This document shows, piece by piece, positions 1 to 4,582 of a stretch of 5,169 nucleotides of DNA. The stretch's first letter is position 1. Each line of letters opens with the position of its first letter. The DNA is from Dehalococcoidia bacterium (GTDB lineage: Bacteria > Chloroflexota > Dehalococcoidia > Dehalococcoidales > RBG-16-60-22), in contig JAUXAC010000045.1 in the NCBI GenBank assembly GCA_030615035.1, positions 1 to 5,169 on the forward strand. Reading direction: 5' to 3'. The notes under the pieces were generated by a model. The model did not search any database. It was not told the DNA's origin and saw only the letters and a program-made list of their open reading frames with translations. Made by a program: the position numbers and the translations under genes.

Positions 1-1727
1 GGTAGTACGATCCGATGCAGCGGCACCTTATTGTCCACCTGCTCAAGACAATAAACGAGAGGACCTCTCTGTATTGCCACACACCCGATGTCCTCACGCA
101 CCTCCGGATGTGCCCTCACAAGTTCAATGGGCATGGAAAGATTTAATTCGACGCAGTCATCGGCTTTCCATTCCCGCTCTATCCGAAGGTACCCATGCTT
201 CGGTTGTAGCGATTTCGCCTCCATTCCGTTGACCTTGAGACTAAACTGGCGACACCAGGCGGGAATTCGTAGCTTCAGCCCGAAGGATGCCGGAGTTTCT
301 GGTTCCACTGTGATTATGACCTTTCCGTCCCACGGATACCGCGTGTCCAAACGCAGACCCACCGTCTGCTCAGCAACATGCAGATGGGCTGAGCCTCCGA
401 CGTACAGATGCACTATGGCATCGGTCTCGCTCTGGGAGTATACATACTTACCCAGGGATGCGATGAGACGCATGATATTGGGTGGGCAGCACGGACATTC
501 ATACCACGCCCGGCGATGATGATGATGAATACCACCAGAACTTGCCAGCGGATTCTCATAAAAGAACTTCTCACCATCCAGCGACACTCCGCTAAGAAGA
601 CCGTTGTAGAGAACACGCTCCATTACGTCCGCATAGCGTCCATCGCACTCGAACTGCAACATGCGGTGTGCCCAGCCTACAAGGCTGACTGCCGCACAAG
701 TCTCTGCGTAAGCCGTTACATTTGGCAAGTCATAGTCTTCCGTGAACCCCTCGTTGTATCTCGATGAGCCGATGCCACCAGTGATGTACATCCGTTTCGA
801 GGTCAAGTTGCTCCAAAGGCGGTCGCAGGCTGTCCGCAGTTGCTCATCACCAAACTCGGCGGCCACATCAGCCATGCCAGAGTAAAGGTCCATTGCCCGA
901 ACGGCGTGTCCCACCACCTCGTCCTGCTCGCGGACCGGCTTGTGTGACTGGTTATAATCATACCCACAAGTTGGGGTGTAGTCGGCTCTTATACGGGGGG
1001 AGCGGCTCCAATATAGTCCTGCCCAGAATCTGGCGGGGTCCTCTCCTCGCTCTATTGCTTCGCGGTCATAGTAGTGAGGCTGTTGGCCGCGTTCATCCAA
1101 GAAAAATTTCGCGAGAGTGGCATAGCGCCTCTCTCCGGTGACTTGATAGAGCTTGATGAGTGCCGCTGTGAATCCACCACTTCCGTAGCCGGGCTTTTTG
1201 CCCGGTTTACTGCCAAATACCGCGTCAATACAGTCCGCGTAACGGCAAGCAACGTCAAGGAGTGTTCGCTTACCTGTTGCCTGGAAATGTGCTGCCGCCA
1301 CCTCAAGCAGACCTCCCAAAAACCCCCCATCACGCAGGTTCGTCCAGCGTTTCTCCGGTTCGATAACTTTGTAAGAGCCGGGCATGTAGCCATCGGGCTG
1401 CTGACGCTCTGTGATCAGCTCGACCAGTCCATTGAGGAGTGACTCAAGTTGTGAATCAGGATGTTTTGTAATCGAATAGCTGGCTGCCTCAATCCACCTG
1501 TAGATGCTAAAATACGTGAAGTGAGGCAAATAGGCGAAGTAACGCGATAATGGCTCTTTGCCGGGTTCCCAGTCTGGTTTTAATGAATCCATTTGGCCTG
1601 TCGCCTTGAATATTTTGTACACGTATGGAATCGTCTGCTCCCGGTTAATCTTCATCCGCTGAGCCCAAAATGGACCATCAATTGTGACGTTACTCAAATG
1701 AACTGGTGTAAGTTCTTTCTTTATCAT
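1..1727 (-). CDS. Glycoside hydrolase family 127 (DUF1680), beta-L-arabinofuranosidase-like, 3' end cut off by window edge
   Basis: One open frame of 575 codons runs from an ATG at 1727 to the left edge without a stop. By family it should remove terminal beta-L-arabinofuranosyl units by a cysteine-nucleophile, zinc-dependent retaining mechanism. Seen: N-terminal GPFWAQR (18-24), VGHAVRAMD (272-280), YITGGIGSSRYNEGF (314-328), DYDLPN (331-336), AETC (341-344), ECPCCPPN (410-417) and a C-terminal AIQRGPLVY (551-559). From memory of the Bifidobacterium enzyme HypBA1 (acid/base Glu322; zinc ligands Glu338, Cys340, Cys417, Cys418; nucleophile Cys417), the equivalents are E326, E342, C344, C413 and C414. 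The E326-to-E342 spacing of 16 is the same as there. Four histidines (401-404) precede the cysteine motif. Family members are about 640-660 residues, so roughly 70-90 residues lie outside. No signal peptide is visible, so the enzyme is probably cytoplasmic. The fold family is confident; the exact substrate is not, since GH127 and the related GH146 cannot be separated by eye. Confidence 0.93.
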   Translation of the reverse strand, partial: MIKKELTPVHLSNVTIDGPFWAQRMKINREQTIPYVYKIFKATGQMDSLKPDWEPGKEPLSRYFAYLPHFTYFSIYRWIEAASYSITKHPDSQLESLLNGLVELITERQQPDGYMPGSYKVIEPEKRWTNLRDGGFLGGLLEVAAAHFQATGKRTLLDVACRYADCIDAVFGSKPGKKPGYGSGGFTAALIKLYQVTGERRYATLAKFFLDERGQQPHYYDREAIERGEDPARFWAGLYWSRSPRIRADYTPTCGYDYNQSHKPVREQDEVVGHAVRAMDLYSGMADVAAEFGDEQLRTACDRLWSNLTSKRMYITGGIGSSRYNEGFTEDYDLPNVTAYAETCAAVSLVGWAHRMLQFECDGRYADVMERVLYNGLLSGVSLDGEKFFYENPLASSGGIHHHHRRAWYECPCCPPNIMRLIASLGKYVYSQSETDAIVHLYVGGSAHLHVAEQTVGLRLDTRYPWDGKVIITVEPETPASFGLKLRIPAWCRQFSLKVNGMEAKSLQPKHGYLRIEREWKADDCVELNLSMPIELVRAHPEVREDIGCVAIQRGPLVYCLEQVDNKVPLHRIVL

Positions 1728-1741
1728 CTTCGTTAGTTCAC

Positions 1742-1748
1742 CCTCCTT
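1742..1748 (-). promoter_or_regulatory. Ribosome binding site of the GH127 gene
   Basis: On the minus strand AAGGAGG lies 14 bases before the ATG at 1727, a longer gap than usual. The only alternative start near it, a GTG just after the site, meets TAA two codons later, so the ATG is kept. The same arrangement, with nearly the same bases, precedes the lipoprotein gene starting at 2476, because both lie inside copies of the repeated leader. Confidence 0.7.
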
Positions 1749-1773
1749 AACTATAATGCTTGCAAATAGCCAC
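1747..1773 (-). other. Possible 8-codon upstream ORF in repeat copy A
   Basis: A GTG at 1773 follows GGGAGG with a four-base gap and opens the frame MAICKHYS, ending in TAA at 1747-1749. That stop overlaps the AAGGAGG of the GH127 gene. The frame is also present in copy B as MALCKYYS. Two of the sequence differences between the copies change an amino acid, so there is no sign of selection on the peptide. If translated, it would most likely affect access to the downstream ribosome binding site. Confidence 0.2.
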
Positions 1774-1797
1774 CTTACCTCCCAGTAAATTAAATTG

Positions 1798-1824
1798 GGG
1801 GCTGGGGAATTCAACCCCATCCCC
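1798..1824. terminator. G/C-rich hairpin in repeat copy A
   Basis: On the plus strand GGGGCTGGGG and CCCCATCCCC flank the seven-base loop AATTCAA, giving nine pairs of ten (C1802 opposite T1820 is the only mismatch). It lies about 88 bases past the stop of the DUF4352 lipoprotein gene. On the minus strand the stem is followed by AATTTAATTT and not by a clean T run, so it would be a weak intrinsic terminator, an mRNA 3' end stabiliser, or a structured leader for the GH127 gene. Confidence 0.5.
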
Positions 1825-1882
1825 TCATCCTTGCAGGGTGCTCACTCCAATCACCTCTAGAAGCTCCCCTTCCAACCTTAAT

Positions 1883-1905
1883 TTCAGGTGGTTGCGAAAC
1901 CTGAA
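1883..1905. terminator. Inverted repeat just after the DUF4352 lipoprotein gene
   Basis: TTCAGGT (1883-1889) and ACCTGAA (1899-1905) form a perfect seven-base stem with a nine-base loop. An alternative fold pairs GGTT with AACC around a GCGA tetraloop. It begins seven bases beyond the TAA at 1913-1915. TTTTT (1906-1910) follows it on the plus strand; on the minus strand the trailing bases are ATTAAGG, so its strength as a terminator in the gene's own direction is doubtful. The position right after the stop favours a 3' end role. Confidence 0.45.
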
Positions 1906-1912
1906 TTTTTGA

Positions 1913-2476
1913 TTATTCAATCACCCACTCCGCAAGAAGCTTATTCTCTGTTGGAGGAGTTTTCGACGTGTATGCTATCTTTAGGCCACTTGCCCCTTCT
2001 GGAATATTAAAGAGCATCTTACCCTCTATTTCATCACCTACGTGGAGGTAGGGTGGGGTTAGTATAGGATTCTCTCCGAGGTACTGGTGATACAAATACG
2101 TGTTACCCTCGGAATCGGATATGCTAAATCGCTTCTCCCCCTCAAGTCTCCTCCGCCTGTTGCTCACATTTTCGATTTTAACAGTGCTAATGAGGAAGGA
2201 CATACCGGGGCTTGCTTCCTCAGTGGCCATACTCTCTGAAGCCTCGTCATAGTACTCGTAGCTATCAGTTACGATTAGCTCTGATATGGTCACTACTACC
2301 TCTGATGATTGGAATGTTTCTCCAATGCTGAGAGTGGCAACCCCCTCCTCTTCTTCTTCCTCTTCTTCCTCCTCTTCTTCCTCTTCTCCCTCTGGTACTG
2401 CCGGACCGCAAGATGCCAACACTAAAGCTGCCACTATTATCCAGCTCACCCCCAGCCATACAATTTTCTTTTTCAT
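1913..2476 (-). CDS. DUF4352-like lipoprotein with polyglutamate linker
   Basis: The 187-residue product starts with MKKK and a hydrophobic segment ending in the lipobox LVLASC, so Cys23 should be lipidated and the protein held on the outer face of the cytoplasmic membrane. Residues 24-30 (GPAVPEG) lead into 14 consecutive glutamates (31-44). The remainder (about 46-187) looks like a single beta-rich domain: TLSIGETF (48-55), FLISTVKIENVSN (94-106), FSISDSEGNTY (117-127), VGDEIEGKMLFNIPEG (146-161). The pattern of a variable-length hydrophobic strand followed by an N-x-S turn, and then G-x-hydrophobic-x-F-x-hydrophobic-P, is typical of DUF4352 immunoglobulin-like extracytoplasmic domains, whose function is generally unknown. 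The ATG at 2476 is supported by GGGAGGTGA upstream. It lies between the solute-binding protein and the GH127 gene, all on one strand. The family is fairly sure; no molecular role is assigned. Confidence 0.85.
   Translation of the reverse strand: MKKKIVWLGVSWIIVAALVLASCGPAVPEGEEEEEEEEEEEEEEGVATLSIGETFQSSEVVVTISELIVTDSYEYYDEASESMATEEASPGMSFLISTVKIENVSNRRRRLEGEKRFSISDSEGNTYLYHQYLGENPILTPPYLHVGDEIEGKMLFNIPEGASGLKIAYTSKTPPTENKLLAEWVIE
2345..2386 (-). repeat. Polyglutamate codon run
   Basis: Fourteen consecutive GAA/GAG codons encode Glu31-Glu44 of the DUF4352 lipoprotein, directly after the lipidated N-terminus. The two codons are mixed irregularly, so the tract is not a pure trinucleotide repeat, but it is still purine-only on the coding strand and prone to slippage. 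It acts as a highly charged spacer between membrane anchor and domain. The plus-strand frame across it would be polyserine and is a shadow. Confidence 0.9.
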
Positions 2477-2486
2477 TTTCGTTAGT

Positions 2487-2495
2487 TCACCTCCC
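2487..2495 (-). promoter_or_regulatory. Ribosome binding site of the DUF4352 lipoprotein gene
   Basis: GGGAGGTGA on the minus strand, with ten bases between its end and the ATG at 2476, extends the pairing with the 16S rRNA tail beyond the core GGAGG. It lies inside repeat copy B and fixes the start of the lipoprotein at the MKKK signal peptide. Confidence 0.8.
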
Positions 2496-2522
2496 TTAAC
2501 TATAATACTTGCAAAGAGCCAC
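2496..2522 (-). other. Possible 8-codon upstream ORF in repeat copy B
   Basis: GTG at 2522, four bases after GGGAGG (2527-2532), opens MALCKYYS and ends with TAA at 2496-2498, touching the ribosome binding site of the DUF4352 gene. It is the counterpart of the frame at 1747-1773. The short gap to GGGAGG and the amino-acid-changing differences between copies make it only a weak candidate. Confidence 0.2.
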
Positions 2523-2545
2523 CTTACCTCCCAGTAAATTAAATT

Positions 2546-2574
2546 GGGGGGTGGGGAATTTAACCCCGCCCCCC
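2546..2574. terminator. Strong G/C hairpin after the solute-binding protein gene (repeat copy B)
   Basis: On the plus strand GGGGGGTGGGG (2546-2556) and CCCCGCCCCCC (2564-2574) flank the loop AATTTAA, an 11-pair stem with one T-G pair. It begins 68 bases beyond the stop of the solute-binding protein gene. TTTTT follows on the plus strand (2575-2579). On the minus strand the flanks are AAAAA before and AATTTAATTT after, and the T-G pair becomes an A-C mismatch. A bidirectional or partial terminator is likely. It would lower transcription of the DUF4352 gene relative to the binding protein. Confidence 0.6.
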
Positions 2575-2642
2575 TTTTTGCTTCGGGCCACTAATCCCAT
2601 ATCACGCATTGCCCAAGCTCTGTCGGTGGTGACTGCTGCTGC

Positions 2643-4436
2643 CTAATACCCCAGCTCTGCCTTCAGGTCTTGGTCAATCCAGATGCGGGCATTAATGTGA
2701 GCATTTCCCCAAGCACTCTCATTAAGCTCACCATAGTAATTCTTTACCCACGGCCACCAACACAGTAGCTGACGCGGAGCACCAACGTCTATATAGGGAA
2801 CATCATCAAGCCCAATAAAGGCTAGCTCTTTAAACATGAGGTTTCGGGCATCTGCATCAACCGTTGTTTTCGATTCATCATACAGCGCCGTATAATAGTC
2901 ATTGTCATAAACAGAGACGCTCTGCCCCGGGTAAAACATAGCTCGCAATACAATTAGCGGAGGCCAGTTTTCGTGGGTTCTGGTCATGACGTCATAGCCC
3001 ACGCGCGCGCTAGTTAGATTGGCTGCGGCGACTGCCTCCATTACCTCCATTTCAACCGTAACGCCAATGTCAGCCCACATGCCTTGAACCAGAGTTGCCA
3101 GCTCTATCCCGACGGGGTCATCGTTGCTAACAAGGAAGAAAAGCTCAATGCCCTCGGGGTAACCCTCATCAATAATCATCTGAGCTGCCGTCACCGGGTC
3201 ATAGTCAAATAGCTCTTGGGTTGCCGCCGGAAGCTCGTCAAATGGGGTAAGGGGTGGATTTAAAGGCCAGCCATACATCTCGGCCTCAGTGAACAGGGCT
3301 GCGGCAATGGTTTCCCGGTCGGTGCCAATCATCAAAGCTCGCCGAATCTCTTTATTATCCAAATACTCGGTGTTAACCCTCAACACTATAAGCCTCGTCA
3401 TAACGCTTGTTATTTTTCTTTGTATCAACTCAGGGCTTGTTGCGGTTAGGGTGTCCTTGTAGCGCAAAGGAACCTCCGCCGAGAACCCTCCCATGACGTC
3501 AATCTTCCCCGTCCGCAGGGAGGCTATTCGGGTAGATTCTTCGGGTATGATGGCATAGATAAACTCGTCTATAAACGGTATTTCATATTCCACGCCGTCG
3601 ATGGTCGTCGTGTCCCAGTAAATAGGATTCCTGTCGTAGACAAAGGCAGAACCGATGATATACTCCCTCAACATAAATGGTCCGGTGCCAACCAGGTTGT
3701 CCCAATCAGAAGCACCGGCGTCTACCACTTCTTCACAATATTGTCCCTCGGCCCATCCTGTGGACATCAGCCACTTCCAATCAGCATTGAAGTAATTGGT
3801 GGTAATAACACACGTGGATTCATCCACGGCGTCTATGGAGTCTATCCAGTCATAAGGATAAAGCATCCAGCCCCCGGCTGTACCATCCTTGAAGCGGTTT
3901 AGGCTATATGCAGTATCATAGGCAGTATATGGCCTCGATGCCATTACGTGTTCTTTGCCTATCGCCGCCCAATAGACCCCCGGACGTATGGTGTAGGTTA
4001 TCTGTTCAGGAGTAACTTCCCAACTTTCGACCAAATTGCCTCTACAGTACTCTTCGGGTATACCAAGGGTTCCTCCAAAGGCATATTCATCGGTGCCTCT
4101 CGGCCCATATTTGTCTATGTCTCCCGTTATTAGGAAGTCTAGAACGGGGGCGGCGTATTGTACTGTGCCACTTACACCAACAACCATGTCCGCACTTGTT
4201 GACTCCCCCCAGCTGGAGGCCATAGTGAGCGTCCCACCACGTTGTGGCGCACCTACTGGTGGCACTACCACCTCATCTTCATCTACTACCTCATCTTCAT
4301 CTACTACCTCATCTTCATCTACTACCTCATCTTCATCTTCTTCATCTACCACTACCTCTTCCTCAGCGCAAGAGGCCAATACTAAGGATGCCACCAATAA
4401 GAAGCTCAACCCCAGCCATAAGACTCTTTTTTTCAT
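2643..4436 (-). CDS. ABC transporter solute-binding lipoprotein, family 5 (DppA/OppA-like)
   Basis: This 597-residue lipoprotein is the extracytoplasmic receptor that would deliver its ligand (peptides, nickel chelates or oligosaccharides in this family) to the membrane permease. Signal peptide residues 1-22 end in lipobox LVLASC with Cys23 as the lipidation site. Residues 24-58 are an acidic linker containing four DEDEVV units (34-57). The SBP family 5 body starts at QRGGTLTMA (65-73) and shows LVESWEV (135-141), TYTIRPGVYW (147-156), YDTAYSLNRF (173-182), VGTGPFMLREY (249-259), RNPIYW (269-274), SLRTGKIDV (306-314) and NKEIRRAL (361-368). The length is normal for the family plus the linker. 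I chose the ATG at 4436 because AAGGAGG ends eight bases before it and it begins a clean signal peptide; a TTG at 4469 would add 11 charged residues. The permease gene lies 131 bases upstream, and a good promoter separates them. Ligand cannot be told from sequence alone. Confidence 0.95.
   Translation of the reverse strand: MKKRVLWLGLSFLLVASLVLASCAEEEVVVDEEDEDEVVDEDEVVDEDEVVDEDEVVVPPVGAPQRGGTLTMASSWGESTSADMVVGVSGTVQYAAPVLDFLITGDIDKYGPRGTDEYAFGGTLGIPEEYCRGNLVESWEVTPEQITYTIRPGVYWAAIGKEHVMASRPYTAYDTAYSLNRFKDGTAGGWMLYPYDWIDSIDAVDESTCVITTNYFNADWKWLMSTGWAEGQYCEEVVDAGASDWDNLVGTGPFMLREYIIGSAFVYDRNPIYWDTTTIDGVEYEIPFIDEFIYAIIPEESTRIASLRTGKIDVMGGFSAEVPLRYKDTLTATSPELIQRKITSVMTRLIVLRVNTEYLDNKEIRRALMIGTDRETIAAALFTEAEMYGWPLNPPLTPFDELPAATQELFDYDPVTAAQMIIDEGYPEGIELFFLVSNDDPVGIELATLVQGMWADIGVTVEMEVMEAVAAANLTSARVGYDVMTRTHENWPPLIVLRAMFYPGQSVSVYDNDYYTALYDESKTTVDADARNLMFKELAFIGLDDVPYIDVGAPRQLLCWWPWVKNYYGELNESAWGNAHINARIWIDQDLKAELGY
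4266..4337 (-). repeat. Four tandem 18-bp repeats encoding (DEDEVV)4
   Basis: Four head-to-tail 18-base units, plus-strand form TACTACCTCATCTTCATC, three of them identical and the one at 4266-4283 differing by one base. They encode residues 34-57 of the solute-binding protein. The near identity at the DNA level, including synonymous positions, indicates recent expansion by slippage or unequal recombination. Copy number may vary between strains, with the effect of lengthening or shortening the acidic spacer between lipid anchor and binding domain. Confidence 0.95.
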
Positions 4437-4498
4437 TAGTTTTTCCTCCTTGCCTTTTTTAATAAGCAATACCGACCGTTAATTTCATTTAATCTCAC
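4436..4498 (-). CDS. Possible 20-residue leader ORF overlapping the solute-binding protein start
   Basis: A GTG at 4498 opens a 20-codon frame, peptide MRLNEINGRYCLLKKARRKN, preceded by a strong AAGGAGGG with six bases between. Its TAA stop (4436-4438) shares its last A with the ATG of the solute-binding protein gene, giving TAATG. That gene's ribosome binding site lies within the codons for residues 17-18 (AGG AGG). This geometry is typical of translational coupling: ribosomes finishing the leader would reinitiate at the receptor gene. The peptide is basic and matches nothing I recognise. No codon run suggests an attenuator for one amino acid, although two leucines follow a cysteine. It may be an accident of a well-placed GGAGG. 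Confidence 0.45.
   Translation of the reverse strand: MRLNEINGRYCLLKKARRKN
4445..4451 (-). promoter_or_regulatory. Ribosome binding site of the solute-binding protein gene
   Basis: AAGGAGG on the minus strand sits eight bases before the ATG at 4436, an ideal distance. This decides between that ATG and the in-frame TTG at 4469, which has no comparable site in front of it. Confidence 0.9.
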
Positions 4499-4504
4499 AC
4501 TTTA

Positions 4505-4512
4505 CCCTCCTT
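4505..4512 (-). promoter_or_regulatory. Second Shine-Dalgarno sequence, in the leader of the solute-binding protein gene
   Basis: AAGGAGGG on the minus strand lies about 70 bases before the receptor start, too far to serve it directly. It is six bases from the GTG at 4498, so it would load ribosomes onto the 20-codon leader ORF. It is as strong as the receptor gene's own site, which is the main reason to take the small ORF seriously. Confidence 0.55.
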
Positions 4513-4553
4513 CAACCCACAAGATATTTTCACGTTATTAGTAGCTTATTTTT

Positions 4554-4582
4554 ACTATAGTTTCTTTTTACTGCTTTGTCAA
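4554..4582 (-). promoter_or_regulatory. Sigma-70-type promoter for the solute-binding protein gene
   Basis: On the minus strand TTGACA (4577-4582) and TATAGT (4554-4559) are separated by exactly 17 bases: a perfect -35 box and a five-of-six -10 box. The -35 box lies in the last codons of the permease gene (the Leu-Thr codons before Lys-Gln-stop). Transcription would begin near 4547, leaving a leader of about 110 bases that contains the second Shine-Dalgarno sequence and small ORF. A separate promoter would let the receptor be made in excess over the membrane components, as is common for binding-protein transporters. Confidence 0.8.

Larger units (their letters stand above)
1729..1824 (-). repeat. 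Intergenic direct repeat, copy A (leader of the GH127 gene)
   Basis: This stretch of about 96 bases matches 2478-2573 without gaps (constant offset 749), with about 8 differences by eye. Read on the minus strand it holds, in order, a G/C-rich hairpin, an AT-rich AATTTAATTT segment, a GGGAGG motif, a short possible ORF and the ribosome binding site. It ends immediately before the start codon. The genes that follow the two copies are unrelated, so the similarity belongs to the leader and not to the coding sequence. It could be a duplicated promoter/terminator block or a member of a genome-wide intergenic repeat family. Confidence 0.88.
2478..2573 (-). repeat. Intergenic direct repeat, copy B (leader of the DUF4352 gene)
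   Basis: Second copy of the roughly 96-base element at 1729-1824, at a constant offset of 749 bases with no indels. It ends one base before the ATG-proximal sequence of the DUF4352 gene and extends back through the hairpin toward the end of the solute-binding protein gene. The gene upstream of the solute-binding protein does not carry it, so it is not a general leader of every gene here. Confidence 0.88.

Noticed and set aside
88..1442. Several plus-strand open frames of 80-143 codons and a 113-codon minus-strand frame in the left third
   Set aside because: They overlap the continuous GH127 frame, have no recognisable motifs and lack convincing ribosome binding sites, so they are shadows of that gene.
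2497..2512. TATTAT/TATAGT inside the repeated leader as a -10 box (minus strand)
   Set aside because: No acceptable -35 hexamer lies 16-18 bases upstream, and transcription from it would start at or past the ribosome binding site.
2286..2537. Plus-strand frame with a polyserine run
   Set aside because: It is the complement of the polyglutamate codons of the DUF4352 lipoprotein, which has a lipobox, domain motifs and a ribosome binding site on the minus strand.
2546..2574. G-quadruplex in the G/C tract
   Set aside because: Each strand has only two G tracts at this place; the arrangement is that of an inverted repeat, so a hairpin explains it better.
2577..2642. Riboswitch or small RNA between the solute-binding protein stop and the G/C hairpin
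   Set aside because: I found no clear stem, conserved motif or promoter in these bases beyond the hairpin itself.
4266..4337. CRISPR-like array
   Set aside because: The 18-bp units are directly adjacent with no spacers and are in frame inside a coding sequence.
4437..4469. TTG at 4469 as start of the solute-binding protein
   Set aside because: It would put 11 charged residues before the signal peptide and lacks a well-placed ribosome binding site, whereas AAGGAGG lies eight bases before the ATG at 4436.
4036..4482. Plus-strand Ser/Thr-rich frames across the linker of the solute-binding protein
   Set aside because: They are antisense readings of the 18-bp repeats; all family motifs are on the minus strand.
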